The notes: a model not told the origin generated them from the letters alone. DNA of 64,000 bases from Xenopus tropicalis (GCF_000004195.4 NC_030681.2:137299506-137363505), one strand, 5' to 3'. Positions 1-11,438 are shown, counted from the stretch's first letter. A program made the numbers and translations.

Positions 1-45
1 TGGCATTATTATTTAGTACGTCTGTTATCCCATACCTTTATTTAC

Positions 46-323
46 TTAAAGGGGAATTCCAGATTCCGAACCAGGGGAGCAGGGAATTGTGGGATTGGGA
101 GGGTGCAGGCTGAAGGCAGGCTGAGGATAGGCGACTACTGTTACATTTTGAGTCTCAGAGTAGCCAGATCAGCAGGGGAACAGGGGGCGGGGCTTAGGGA
201 ACTGTTATACCATATTATTACATTCAAAATGAAAAGGCTGCATATTTTTTACTTGATATATATTGCAAAGTTGCTTATGTTTACAAAAAGTTCAAGTTGT
301 GTTTGGGTGGAGGTCCCCTTTAA
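46..323 (-). mobile_element. TTAA-flanked MITE, internally deleted copy
   Basis: A 270-bp element (50-319) is bounded on both sides by TTAA (46-49 and 320-323). Its ends are short inverted repeats, AGGGGAATTCC on the left and AGGGGACCTCC when the right end is read in reverse. The interior, read on the minus strand, matches the longer element at 14584-15151, including the stretches around 'cagcctgccttcagcctgca' and 'ttccctaagcccc'. It is non-coding, so it must have moved with a transposase supplied elsewhere. A TTAA target duplication fits the piggyBac or Kolobok/T2-type superfamilies; which one cannot be told from this copy. Confidence 0.75.
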
Positions 324-480
324 CACAGGCAGAGTGTTCTGCACAATTCCATGCTATATATTGCACCTAATATCAGGACTCACGTAACAATTATTGGATA
401 TGTTTTTGAACAAGCAGAATATCCAAGGCTATTGTGATACTAATATCTACAGTTAGTATTAGTGGTTGTATATATAGTTT

Positions 481-591
481 ATGTATGTGAGTGTATAGAT
501 AGGTTAGTATAGGTTGTGTGTGCTGGGTTTACTTGGAAGGGTTGAACTTGATGGACTCTGGTCTTTTTTCAACCCTATGTAACTATGTAAC
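481..591 (+). mobile_element. 3' tail of a CR1/L2-like LINE
   Basis: The stretch ends in 'gttgaacttgatggactctg', then 'ttttttcaaccctatg' and a short 'taactatgtaac' tandem. This is the 3' terminus of a frog non-LTR retrotransposon, and the minus-strand LINE at 21938-23455 ends in a related sequence. Only about 110 bp remain, so it is a severely 5'-truncated, dead copy. The upstream boundary is approximate. Confidence 0.5.
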
Positions 592-1262
592 TATAAAGAC
601 ATAATGTCATTGGTTCTCTGTGTTGATCAGCTGGTGTCTGAACATTTTAGTATTCACTAAATATCCGGTTTATTTGATTAATGTTATTTTTGTTTACTGC
701 TTATTTTATATATGACTTGCTATTGATTACCAAAATAGTCCCTTGTCACCAGCCATAAGTCATATTATTCTAGAACAGCCTTTCTCCTGTGTTGTCTTGC
801 TGATGAGATCCCAAGGCATTGGCATAAGCCAAGCGGATTGCCACACTGAAATACCTCATCTACTGCTCTCTCTTGCAATCAAAACAGCCCAGCCCTAAGA
901 ACCGACTCAAAATAAATAGCAAAATACGATTACGAAAGAGATGGGGAAAGAAGGGATTGCGACGAAAAGAAAAGCAGTCGCCAGAGCTGTGTGTGTGCGC
1001 GTAGCTTACCACAAGAAAAGGACCTCAAAGCTGTTTGGTTCAAAGACAAATGAAGACCAAGGTTAAAAGCTTTGTTGTGTTTCATAGTTACTTCATGGTA
1101 GTTTTGTTTTCTTAGAGATTTTAGCAATTGTTACGAATCCAAAGATCCAGATGTTTGGGGTTTGTAGGCAGCAGCAATCTGTGGTGCTAAATGCATTGGT
1201 TCTCCATAGCCGGGCTTGGTTTAACCCCCCAAAATCTGGATTCCAAGCTTCATGGAGAAGAT
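592..1262. other. unassigned single-copy stretch
   Basis: I see no repeat ends, tandem structure or coding pattern here. Two short overlapping minus-strand reading frames (65 and 69 codons) have no recognisable domain and no codon-like composition. Confidence 0.4.
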
Positions 1263-2145
1263 TAAGGGGCCCATTTACTAAACAATATTGAGATATATTC
1301 ATATTTTTTCAAAATTATAGAACATTTAGGAATGTATGCAAAAATGTTGTTAAAGGGAAATGAAAGGCAAAATCACTTGGGGGTGCCAAAATGTTAGGCA
1401 CCCCCAAGTGACTTTAACCGCTTACCTCGTACCCCGGGCTGGTGCCCCTGTTAGGAGAAAACAGCACCAGCCCGGGGCACCTGGAGCGGATCGCTTCCTT
1501 CTTCCGGCTTCCGTTGCTGGAATGCCAGCGGTGGGCGCATGCGCAGTAGAGTGAAAAGCCGACTTTAATGTTTAAGTTTGGCTTTTCACTCTACTGCGCA
1601 TGCGCGCGCAGCGAATCAGGAAGAAGCAAGTGCCGGCAGCTACCCCGGGCTGGTGCTGTTCTCTCCTCACAGGGGCACCAGCCCGGGGTAAAAGGTAGGT
1701 GGTCAAAGTCACTTGGGGGTGCCTAAAATTTTGGCACCCCCAAGTGACTTTGACTTTCTTTTTCCTTTAAAATTCCAAGTTTTTTGTGGTTTTCGGTAAA
1801 TTTCCATGAGAAAAGTAGTTTGCGCAAAGAATACGAACATATCGGAATTCATTAACAATTTGGTTACACTTTCATCGAGACTATATTTTCGCCAGGTTTG
1901 ATCTATCGAGTGCCATTGAGTCCTATGGAAGGCTTCCAAAGCCAGAAGTGTTTTCATGGCATTTACGAACTTTTCGGCCCGAATATGTTGTGACTTTCGG
2001 AATGCAATTGCAATATTTTCGTACAAATGATAAAAGCATTGTCGAGACATTTTAGAACTACAGAAATTTTTGTGGTTACTTCGAATTTATACCATATCAC
2101 GTTTCAAACGCAGAAAAAAACTCATCTTAGTAAATGTGCCCCTAA
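1263..2145. mobile_element. TAA-flanked MITE (PIF/Harbinger-like), host of a nested MITE
   Basis: The element runs 1266-2142 between TAA copies (1263-1265, 2143-2145). Its ends are inverted repeats: GGGGCCCATTTACTAA on the left, GGGGCACATTTACTAA when the right end is reversed (15 of 16 match). Three-base TWA duplications are typical of PIF/Harbinger elements, so that superfamily is inferred. A TTAA-flanked foldback (1354-1766) interrupts it, so the original element was about 460 bp. A 113-codon minus-strand frame at 1709-2050 crosses the junction of the two elements and is not a gene. Confidence 0.8.
1350..1770. mobile_element. TTAA-flanked foldback MITE with nested hairpins
   Basis: The 413-bp element (1354-1766) has TTAA on both sides (1350-1353, 1767-1770) and ends AGGGAAATGAAAGG versus AGGAAAAAGAAAG. 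It is palindromic at several scales. Each end carries a 15-bp perfect hairpin with arms TCACTTGGGGGTGCC (1373-1411 and 1709-1747). The flanks hold a CCCCGGGCTGGTGC repeat in both orientations. The centre (1535-1605) is a long stem closed by GCGCATGCGC. It has no coding capacity. The insertion is younger than the surrounding TAA-flanked element. Confidence 0.85.
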
Positions 2146-2277
2146 GTTTTCTTAACAGAGTGTTTTAGGCAGGGATTTGAAAATGGCAGCAGAAAGGGGG
2201 CATATCACACATTTTGAAGAAGGCACACAAACATCTAGATTTGCAAAAACATGTGGTGAGATGCAGCAGCATACATT

Positions 2278-2505
2278 CAGCCCTGTTGACACATGGGGAG
2301 ATTAGTCGCGCGTGACAAATTTACATTCTAGCCGGTGGGATGGCATTTCGGTGAGATTAGTCGCCCGTGTGTCACAGCCCTAAGGGTGCCTATCTAGTTG
2401 AAGGTTGCAGTTGCCAAGGTGTGTGTATTACTGTAGAGATTGAATTATCTGCTCCTGATTTGTCTTCAAAGGGACAAAACTGTCCTCGTGTGTCACAGCC
2501 CTTAA
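2278..2505. mobile_element. degenerate GAGATTAGTCGCCC-family MITE
   Basis: The segment 2278-2390 carries 'cacatggggagattagtcgc' near the left end, a core 'gccggtgggatggca', and 'gagattagtcgcccgtgtg' with 'cacagccct' on the right. These are the landmarks of the foldback family also seen at 13282-13499 and 45485-45770. A second right-end fragment ('gtgtgtcacagccctta') lies at 2483-2505, suggesting a duplicated or rearranged end. The copy is heavily decayed. Confidence 0.6.
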
Positions 2506-2835
2506 GCTATTTTACTAGCAGATCATTCCGATAAGCCAAATACTGGCCAGTTTAATGGCACAGGTTGTCCAATAAGGAACCATACATTTTAATAGAAAAA
2601 TTCCTCTTGTTTGGAAACTTAATGATACAACTTACCAGCCTTATAACTGCAGTCACTTGCAAATGATGTGTTTTGCTGTGCAATGTCTTCCCCAGTTACC
2701 TTTGGCAGATAATTTCTTTTCATTCCAATGTCACCATAGCAAATGTTTCTCAACATCAACCTCAGCATCCCTGTAGTACTTGATAGAGATTCCCCCAAAA
2801 GAGCCTTTTCTGGGATGTGTTTCTCTTCTTTTCCT
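2506..2835. other. unassigned stretch
   Basis: About 330 bp of AT-rich sequence with no recognisable repeat ends or coding signal. Confidence 0.35.
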
Positions 2836-3325
2836 TTAAAGGAAAACTATAGGTCTCTATAAAAATATATGCTATAAACAATCTCATATGTAAAACCCTG
2901 CTTCATCTAAACAAACCATTTTTATAAAAATATGTTTTTTTTAGTAGTATGTGCCATTGGGTAATCCTTAATGGAAAACTGCCATTTTAAGTACTAAAGG
3001 CCGCCCCCTGGGGTCATAGGATTCACAGTGCACACAAACAAGCCAAGGCACACATACATGTTAGGCCCTATCAACCAATGAATGGGCAGAGTTCTGCCTT
3101 TTACTCCCATACTACTTCCTGTTACAGATAGAGCTGCATTATTTCCTGTCAGCTGATCTCTGAGGGAGCACACAGCCCATCACTAAATGGCAGCTCAAGG
3201 GAAAGGATGTAAAAGGGCAATATTTACTGATACATATATTCCAGTTTGGTGAGATTCTTTAATAGGTCACTTAATATGATATAAGCCTGTTGGCTAAGTA
3301 TTCATTCTTGGGTTATAGTGTTTAA
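2836..3325 (+). mobile_element. TTAA-flanked ~500-bp MITE, copy 1 of 3
   Basis: The element lies between TTAA at 2836-2839 and 3322-3325, beginning AGGAAAACTATAGG. It closely matches the copies at 5908-6416 (same strand) and 27508-28008 (opposite strand). Shared landmarks are 'ggccgccccctggg', 'tcataggattcacagtgcac' and 'gagctgcattatttcctgtc'. It is non-coding. This copy has lost 'acccccaaatgata' near its left end compared with copy 2. Confidence 0.8.
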
Positions 3326-3511
3326 GATAATCACTTTAGGTCACTAAAAAGAAGAGAGAGAAATTCCTTTGGTTTTTTAAATTTTACATGTGATACTGCC
3401 TTCTTTTTTTCTGTCTTTTCTGTGGTTTGGAGCAAAGTGTGGTGTTGTCAACAATTGGAATGCCATGGGCTATATCTTTACACTCTACATTTGCACCCCC
3501 AAATGTACAGC
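3326..3511. other. short spacer between MITEs
   Basis: Sequence between two transposon copies. A 64-codon plus-strand frame starts here but runs into the next MITE and shows no domain. Confidence 0.3.
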
Positions 3512-4777
3512 TAAGGGACCTGTAACCCAGAATTCTGGGTTTTTCTGTATTTTGGATCTTCATACCTTTAAAAAAAATATGTAAACATGAAATAAACCCA
3601 ATAAGGATTAATTATTTTTTAGTTGGGATCAAGTACAGGTACTGTTTTATTATTACAGAGAAAAGGGAATCATTTAACCATGAAATAAACCCAATAGGAC
3701 TGTTCTGCCCCCAATAAGGGGTAATTATATCTTAGTTGGGATCAAGTACAGGTACTGTTTTATTATTACAGAGAAAAGGGAATCATTTAACCATGAAATA
3801 AACCCAATAGGGCTGTTCTGTCCCCAATAAGGGGTAATTATATCTTAGTTGGGATCAAGTACAGGTACTGTTTTATTATTACAGAGAAAAGGGAATCATT
3901 TAACCATGAAATAAACCCAATAGGGCTGTTCTGCCCCAATAAGGGGTAATTATATCTTAGTTGGGATCAAGTACAGGTACTGTTTTATTATTACAGAGAA
4001 AAGGGAATCATTTAACCATTAAATAAACCCAATAGGGCTGTTCTGCCCCCAATAAGGGGTAATTATATCTTAGTTGGGATCAAGTACAGGTACTGTTTTA
4101 TTATTACAGAGAAAAGGGAATCATTTAACCATTAAATAAACCCAATAGGGCTGTTCTGCCCCCAATAAGGGGTAATTATATCTTAGTTGGGATCAAGTAC
4201 AGGTGCTGTTTTATTATTACAGAGAAAAGGGAATCATTTAACCATGAAATAAACCCAATAGGGCTGTTCTGCCCCCAATAAGGGGTAATTATATCTTAGT
4301 TGGGATCAAGTACAGGTACTGTTTTATTATTACAGAGAAAAGGGAATAATTTAACCATTAAATAAACCCAATAGGGCTGTTCTGCCTCCAATAAGGGGTA
4401 ATTATATCTTAGTTGGGATCAAGTACAGGTACTGTTTTATTATTACAGAGAAAAGGGAATCATATAACCATTAAATAAACCCAATAGGGCTGTTCTGCCC
4501 CCAATAAGGGGTAATTATATCTTAGTTGGGATCAAGTACAGGTACTGTTTTATTATTACAGAGAAAAGGGAATCATTTAACCATTAAATAAACCCAATAG
4601 GGCTGTTCTGCCCCCAATAAGGGGTAATTATATCTTAGTTGGGATCAAATACAAACTACTGTTTTATTATTACAGAGTAAAAAGAAATCATTTTTTAAAA
4701 TGTAAATTATTTATTTAAAATGTGAAATGGCCTTCCTGTAATTCAGAGCTTTCTGGATAAAGGGATCCTTGTACTTA
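3512..4777 (-). mobile_element. TACAGGTATGGG-family MITE expanded by a 113-bp internal array
   Basis: The two ends of a short MITE flank a long tandem array (3586-4668). The left end resembles 'ggacctgtaacccagaattc' and the right end 'ctggataaagggatccttgt', both eroded versions of the family ends seen complete at 58969-59292. The orientation is opposite to the 26038 copy. Nothing is coding. It is one of five expanded copies in this window. Confidence 0.75.
3586..4668 (-). repeat. 113-bp minisatellite, about 10 units
   Basis: Successive units are 113 bp apart (for example 'gggaatcattt' at 3665 and 3778), with occasional 112-bp forms. Each contains 'aataaacccaatagg', 'tgttctgcccccaataagg', 'ttagttgggatcaagtacag' and 'gttttattattacagagaaa'. 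Units are nearly identical. Variation is limited to single bases such as aaccatGaa/aaccatTaa and to the number of Cs in 'ctgccccc'. The last unit ('atacaaactactg') is diverged and resembles the single-copy form of the element, as expected at an array edge. Confidence 0.95.
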
Positions 4778-5586
4778 ATTAAACCTTACCTGAAATGACC
4801 CAGAACAAAGAAAAAGTGAACTCCTTTAACAGGTCTGCAGAGTCCATGTCAGTAGAGAGGAGGCCATGGAAGTCCACTCTCCCTTCTAGAGCAGCAAAAT
4901 AAAGAACCAAAGCAGCGCAAATACTTCATAATCCACTCAGTTCTTTTCATTTCAGCACCATAAGTGCATTGTTGGTTTGGGAATTAATAAGCACTAAACA
5001 GAACAAGCATGTTATCGCTTCTGAATTTATAGCTCCGCAGCTAATTGTCAGAGCAGGAGCCAAGCATCCTTACTAAAAATATAAATAAAAGAGACTTTAT
5101 TTGAGAGTTTGTTGGGTTTATTTCTGCTCTCATATTCAGCAGTTCTGTGCCTGCTGCTGGCACAGTCCCTGTCACGTCGAAGGCCAAAAAAGCAACGGTT
5201 GCAGGTGGCAGAGGGTGGAAATTCCAGACCCCCATCACTCAGTCATTAATGGTATTCATCCTCCTTTCTGCTAAAATGAGTAGCTGTCCCTGTGTGCGGC
5301 CAGGAAGGGGAAGATGACTTCGCTTAGCCTTATTAAGCAGTGAGACATGCAATGTGGCTGAGGCAAGGCCCACACACATCTGTGGCAGGATGGCTGAGGT
5401 AAACAGCAGCAACAGTTACAGCTCTGTCGGAGCTGCGCCTAAAAGCATGTGGATAGCGAGGGAAAAAACAAATATTCTTGTTAAAAAAATGCCATTAGTT
5501 AACCCAATGTCATAGGTAGAATCTTAAAGCAGGGCAATTTCTACATCTTAGCGAATAGTGGCTATGCCGTAAAATGTGTCTGCCAA
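4778..5586. other. unassigned single-copy stretch
   Basis: About 800 bp without recognised repeats. A 65-codon minus-strand frame (5041-5238) has no domain. No splice-bounded coding pattern was noticed. Confidence 0.4.
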
Positions 5587-5735
5587 TTATTATTATTATT
5601 AACATTTATTTATAAAGCGCCAACATATCCCGCAGCGATGTACAATAAGTGGGTTACATACATTGGACATACAGAGTAACATATAAAGCAATCAAGGTGA
5701 AGAGAGCCCTGTCCAAAAGAGCTTACAATCTTCAA
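5587..5735. repeat. dispersed retroposon 3'-end repeat with TTA microsatellite
   Basis: A (TTA)n run leads into 'catttatttataaagcgcc', 'aacatatcccgcagcg' and 'gtacaataagtgggttacat'. The first part recurs at 21650-21720, and the core also appears inverted near 16985-17030. I recognise this as a common dispersed repeat of frogs and fishes, but its parent element is not identified here. Confidence 0.6.
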
Positions 5736-5903
5736 CATTTTTATTATTCCCCTTTTTGTATAGGTGGTGGGAATAGGAAGAGATTAATGTATAATTACAT
5801 TCTGTTGTGCCTTGTTGCATCAATTCTATTTTTCTCCCTTATCTCCCATGTCTCCTCCTCCTTCTCGTTAGTGTGATAATTTTATAAGGGGCTGTTGGCT
5901 GTG

Positions 5904-6416
5904 TTAAAGGAAAACTATACCCCCAAATGATATAGGTCTCTCTAAAAATATATTGCATAAAACAGCTCATATGTAATGCTTCATCTGATTAAACCATTTT
6001 CATAAATATATAACTTCTTTAGTAGTATGTGCTATTGGGTAACCCTAAATAGAAAACTGCCATTTTAAGTACTAAGGGCCGCCCCCTGGGATCATAGGAT
6101 TCACAGTGCACACAAACAAGCCAAGGCACACATACATGCTAGGCCCCATCAGCCAATGAATGGACAGAGTTCTGCCTTTTACTCCCACACTACTTCCTGT
6201 TACAGTTAGAGCTGCATTATTTCCTGTCAGCTGATCTCTGAGGAAACACACAGCCCATCACTAAATGGCGGCTCAAGGAAAAAGGTGTAAAAGGTCAATA
6301 TTTACTGACATTTATATACTAGTTTGGTAAGATTCTTTAATATGCCACTCAATATGATATAAACTATCTGTTGTTTAAGTATTTATCTGGTGGTATAATT
6401 TCCTTTTGGCTAATGT
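5904..6416 (+). mobile_element. TTAA-flanked ~500-bp MITE, copy 2 of 3
   Basis: The left end is intact: TTAA (5904-5907) followed by AGGAAAACTATACCCCC. It is collinear with the copies at 2840 and 27508. The right end 'ggtataatttcctttt' has lost its TTAA by mutation. It is non-coding. Confidence 0.8.
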
Positions 6417-6910
6417 TTTGGTCCAGGGGTATTATGGGTATTCCCTATACTTCACACTTAAAGGTTTTCACCATGCTAGTCAGTTAAACACAAGCAGGCC
6501 AGAGAAGTTTTACAAATCTACTGGCAACATACTTGCGGTAAATTTGTAACATTTGCCACATTATGTCTGGCTGGCCCACTTTAGTCGGGTTTTCCCAGTT
6601 CTACAGCTATTTTCCCCCTAGTCATTCCTAATCCCTGTACAATCCACCACATGGTATACCCATTACATCATCAATGTGCACCTTCACATCATCACCCCAC
6701 CCTGTTAGCTGAATTCTCTGCTCCCTTTTGTCACCATCTGTTCGCTCACTACAGCCCAGCAGGTATGACCCTATTCAAAGGTGGCAGCCCTACCTGTACT
6801 CTAGCAAAAAAACCATTAGGCAGGGGTGCAATGAGGTTGTGACCAAAAAATACATGGATGGGTGCAAAGGATCTTGTTGTTGTCTAAGAGCTGTTACATA
6901 CTAAGTAAAA
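6417..6910. other. unassigned stretch
   Basis: About 490 bp with no repeat ends recognised. A 63-codon frame (6651-6842) is rich in His and Pro from CA-rich DNA and is not considered a gene. Confidence 0.35.
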
Positions 6911-7607
6911 TATAGGTATAGGATCCCTTATCTGGAAAGTTCCGAATTACGGAAAGGCCATCTCCCATAGACTCCATTATAAGCAAATAATTCTAATTTT
7001 TAAAAATGATTTCAATTTTCTCTGTAATAATAAAACAGTACCTTGTACTTGATCCCAACTAAGATATAGTTAATCCTTATTGGGGGCAGAACAGCCCTAT
7101 TGGGTTTATTTAATGGTTAAATGATTCCCTTTTCTCTGTAATAATAAAACAGTACCTGTACTTGATCCCAACTAAGATATAATTACCCCTTATTGGGGGC
7201 AGAACAGCCCTATTGGGTTTATTTAATGGTTAAATGATTCCCTTTTCTCTGTAATAATAAAACAGTACCTGTACTTGATCCCAACTAAGATATAATTACC
7301 CCTTATTGGGGGCAGAACAGCCCTATTGGGTTTATTTCATGGTTAAATGATTCCCTTTTCTCTGTAATAATAAAACAGTACCTGTACTTGATCCCAACTA
7401 AGATATAATTACCCCTTATTGGGGCAGAACAGCCCTATTGGGTTTATTTAATGGTTAAATGATTCCCTTTTCTCTGTAATAATAAAACAGCACCTGTACT
7501 TGATCCCAACTAAGATATAATTACCCCTTATTGGGGGCAGAACAGCCCTATTGGGTTTAAATGATGTTTAAATGATTTTTAGTAGACTTAAGGTATGGAG
7601 ATCCAAA
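6911..7607 (+). mobile_element. TACAGGTATGGG-family MITE with 5-unit 113-bp array
   Basis: The left end 'tataggtataggatccctta' is followed by 'ggaaaggccatctcccatag' and then five copies of the 113-bp unit (about 7020-7560). The right side stops at 'ttaaggtatggagatccaaa', so the right inverted repeat is missing. The first unit keeps the single-copy form (TACCTTGTACTTG, TTAATCC) while inner units have TACCTGTACTTG and TTACCCC. Inner units match those at 3.6, 26.3, 31.6 and 61.1 kb. Confidence 0.85.
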
Positions 7608-8660
7608 TTACGGTGTGGGTGTTATAGTTCAGCTTGGATACTTGTTCCTCCACTATTCCTGCCCAACCCATGCCATTCTTAAATCTGACAGCCTCTTGAA
7701 AGTTGTATCTTTGTTTGGCACTGGTCTTTAATGGATTTTGAAGGATATAGAAACTTATAACAACTTCTGCCTTGGACAGGGGGGAGTTTATATTTAAATT
7801 AATTGACTTGACCTCCCATACATGATTGTGCACTCACACAAGCTCACTCATTGCTGTCACACAACACACACTGTCTTACATATCACATACTCACAGACAA
7901 GAGAATGCCGATTGTCTTGATATTATGTTGTAACAAGAGCGAGGAGGATGGAAGCCAGCGTTTAGGTGCCCCCTTTCATGCCGCTCGTTGATATTTTTGC
8001 TGAAGAAAATAATTAGAATTAAGAGGGGAAGCAGTAATTGTGGGTGATGCAACTGTGAAACGAGGAGAATGACTAAAGCGTTTGGCATGTTATTGTCAGA
8101 GGGAGGTGTTGCACCTAAATGAACACCTGCACACAGCAAAGGTGCCAAAACACAATAAAAACAGGTGGCCAACAATGTGAGCAATGCTAGGGGAAAAACT
8201 CCAATTGTGGGAAGCTGAAAAGAAAGGAAAAAGCACTGAAGCTTCTAATATCTTTTCTTTCTATTCCTGTGCATTTGGATACCACATGCTTCCTAATCCC
8301 ATGATGATAAGCTTCTTTATATAGAGATAGCCTAGTGTAACTATTTGATGGCAGTGCCACAATCTGCCTTTTAGGGGACTCTCGCTTGGGCCAGGTGCTC
8401 ACATGTGCCGGCTCGGCCTCTGTTAGTCCTTATACTCTCAGATATATTATTGAGGCAGGGCATATACAAAATTATCCTAAATGCCCCCACAGGCTAAAGT
8501 TGCCATCTCACTCAATGTAGACCAGATACTTGTAAATTCCCCATACTCAGAGACTAATTAGCTGTTTATACAATTGCATGCTGCAGACTGCACTGGCAGC
8601 ATAAGGAATATAGATATGCCTGGTTTCAGCATAGAAAATCCTAACTGTTAGATCTTTGGC
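7608..8660. other. unassigned single-copy stretch
   Basis: About 1 kb with no transposon ends or arrays recognised. Minus-strand frames of 71-97 codons (7891-8184, 8187-8402) have no family features. Confidence 0.4.
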
Positions 8661-8924
8661 CAGTGTCGAACTGGCCCACCAGGATACCAGGAAAACTCCC
8701 GGTGGGCCCAGGTGTCAGTGCGCCCTTTTGCTTCTAGCTATTTGGCCAATTGCATGGTCATTCCCTATTTCTGTATGGGAAAAAGAGATGGAAGGATAGA
8801 GAAAAGAGACTTGGATAATAAAGAGGTTGAGGGAGAAGAGGAGGAATAATAGTTCAGAAAGTGGGCCTATGGTCCAAGGTTTCCTGGTGGGCCCCTGGCA
8901 TCTCAGTCCGACACTGTCTTTGGC
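8653..8924 (+). mobile_element. hAT-type MITE with perfect 8-bp target duplication
   Basis: The element 8661-8916 starts CAGTGTCGAACTGG and ends CAGTCCGACACTG. It is flanked by TCTTTGGC on both sides (8653-8660 and 8917-8924), a perfect 8-bp target duplication characteristic of hAT transposons. Other copies are at 24593 (split), 40276, 63413 and 63695. The interior includes 'gggaaaaagagatggaagga' and is non-coding. Confidence 0.9.
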
Positions 8925-9036
8925 ACCCAGCTTTTGGCTATGAGAAATTGTACAAGAGTTATAGTTCAGTGACAGCGTTGCAGGATAGCATGCCCTAATT
9001 TACATTTCCTCAGACTGGGGGCCAATCTGTGGGTGA

Positions 9037-9271
9037 GGCTGATGGCCCACGGAGCAAATTAGTCACCCACAATAGATCTCTGCTTACTGAAGTCACGCAA
9101 AGTTTCCTCCTGCAGCCAACTTCCCGCGACTGGATAGCCAAAGCAATGCATAGGCCTTTCCACCGGCAACTCCTATTGTTGATGGTGGAAAGGCTTTCCG
9201 GAGTTTTCAGTTGCCTGGGGTAGAAGAGATTTCTTTGGCAGGGGATTAACTTGCGCTGTGGACCATCAGCC
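9037..9271. mobile_element. palindromic MITE (GGCTGATGG ends)
   Basis: The left end 'ggctgatggcccac' matches the reversed right end 'ggctgatggtccacag'. The interior is partly palindromic, with 'cctttccaccggcaactcc' opposed by 'gatggtggaaaggctttcc'. A 64-codon frame through it is a by-product. Confidence 0.6.
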
Positions 9272-11438
9272 TAAGGTTCTACAGGAATTTCAAATGGGGA
9301 CATTACAGTTACAGACAGCCCTTACCTAACCATTGGGCCAGGAAGGCAGCCAGAAAGATCTTGGTGAAATTGTGGTCTTTTTGCCTGCCCTTCTCGTTTT
9401 ATCTGATACATTCCAGCAGCCTTATTATCTATTTCAGGCCAGCCAATCAGGACTGGGTGTGCCATATTTAAACCCTTCTCCTGCTTTCTGAACTCTGAGC
9501 TTTTGCCCTACCTTGCCCTTTTTTCTGTCTGTCCATCTTCTTCACCCACTATGTCCTGCTCCAGTCTACCCTTTATCTTCTCCTGCTCCAACCCGTGCCT
9601 TCATCTTCTCTTGTATTCCTCTCTGTCCCCAACTGCTGCAGATCCATCGCCACCCTCCTATCAGCAATGACTTCCCCTTGCAAATCCCTTTTAGTCATAG
9701 GCAGTCACGGGCAATACCTTTCCATTCAATACCTTTCTATTCAAATAAATGGGAACAAGCTGCAGTTTAGTAGGGTGTTTTTGCTGCCATAGTTCTCTCT
9801 GAAAGGACTGCAGTGTTCAAAATGCGTCATGTGGCATACCCCTTATTGTTTACTTATGAGCACACCAAAAGGAGCAGATCACTAAAAGAGGCACAGGTGA
9901 CACAATTCAATTGTACTTTCATACACTTTTGCCTTTATTTGCATATTTTGAGGCACAATATTTTACTTATAATGCCTTGCGTATATATATCAACCTGTTT
10001 TCCGGCTTAGTGCTTTGGTGCCTCAGAGATTTAGGTTATGAATAGTTTTACTGAGGGACAGGAAGTTCTAAACAGGGGTCTGCATTAGAAAGGGTTGGGG
10101 TGGGGCTGACACCGAGCAGAGCTCAGCTGAAGTATAGCCAGACAGTGGGAAACCTGGCCTGGAAGCTCACTAATGAGTTTGGCTGTAGAGGAAATAAGGG
10201 TCACAGATAAGGAAGAGATGAAGACAAGTAGAAGACCACTTTACTAACATGGGTGCAAGCCAATAAACCAGCAAATAGTGTTCTTCTCCAAGTCAGAATA
10301 TGAAATCAAAGAAGTGCTATAAGCAACTTCTCTGGAACAATTTAACACCCATATTAGCAAATCAAGCCCTGGGTCTGTCTATCCAATGAGAAAGAAAAGG
10401 AAGGGGCAGACAAGACCCCCTGTCGGCACACTTAATGGGCAGTTTGAGTTCTGGTGCTGCTCATAGAGAGAATGATACGGTTGCGACAGATTCTTAGGTA
10501 TGATGAGTAATGCGGTTTCTAAAACGTTCAGTTTCAGGTGACACTAAACCGTCTAGTTTAAAGTTGCCATGAGACAGTCTGAAACCCGAGACTGAAATGA
10601 GAATGAGAGTCCCATTGTTCCCATACAATAATAATGGGTCATAATAAATATGAAACAAGCCTTAAGCTCTGCAATGGAAACACTGTAACAGTGTATACAA
10701 AGGAAGGGGGGGAGGGTCAAATTCTAATATATAAATTTGCTTTACTTCTACATGAAATTTTTCTTTTTCTTTAATTATTACATTTTGTTTTGACTCTGAA
10801 TTTTTCTCTGCCCAGAACCATAATATGAACAGTCGGTAGCAGAGCCGAGTTAGGGCATCTGTTCCAGAACGGAACCTGATCAGAGGAAACCGGGTGTGTC
10901 TGATAGCCCTGATATTTATATTTCATTGCTGAGCGGCAGGTGTTAACAATCTCATAAAAGTGCCTGCATAATGAAACCACTTTTACAGATGGTGTTTGTG
11001 TAATAGACTGTCAAACTGTAACTCTTCCAGGGTCTGCTAGTGCACACTACATTGAGCAGTAGCCGGTTTAAAGAACCAATGTGCACTTGGGTTTAGAATA
11101 GGCCCAATAAAGATGCAATTTGTAGCTATTTATTGTGCTAGCTAATAGAGTGATAGGGTGGGATATGGTCAGAAGTCTATTTAGGTTTGCTCCATCTGAG
11201 TGAGTGGGGTGGAAAATAGACCATTGTATAAATGTTTGCTTGATAGATTTAAAGACCCACAATGCAGAATTACATTCCTTATTACATTAGAAATAACATA
11301 AAGTTCAATATACAGTACTATCTAGCTATTTCCTTGATTTGTGTTTTATCTGATATGGAGATATTTCTATTATAAGACAACAAGAGTAACACTTTACATG
11401 ATTTGGGCATGGTCAGTCAGCAGTCATAGTCTTATGAC
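9272..11438. other. unassigned, largely single-copy stretch
   Basis: About 2.2 kb with no array or MITE recognised. Overlapping plus-strand frames at 9513-9792 come from a pyrimidine-rich tract that encodes Ser/Pro/Leu in any phase. A possible promoter-like CCAAT/TATA pair at about 9440-9472 is listed separately. Confidence 0.35.
9438..9500 (+). promoter_or_regulatory. possible CCAAT/TATA promoter or LTR remnant
   Basis: A CCAAT-type motif (GCCAATCAG, 9442-9450) lies about 20 bp upstream of a TATA-like 'catatttaaa' (9463-9472), followed by a pyrimidine-rich tract to about 9660. This spacing would suit a pol II promoter or the U3/R part of an old LTR. No coding sequence or matching second LTR was found downstream, so the call is weak. 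Confidence 0.2.

Noticed and set aside
1709..2050. 113-codon minus-strand frame
   Set aside because: It starts in the outer MITE and ends in the nested foldback, so it cannot be an ancestral gene.
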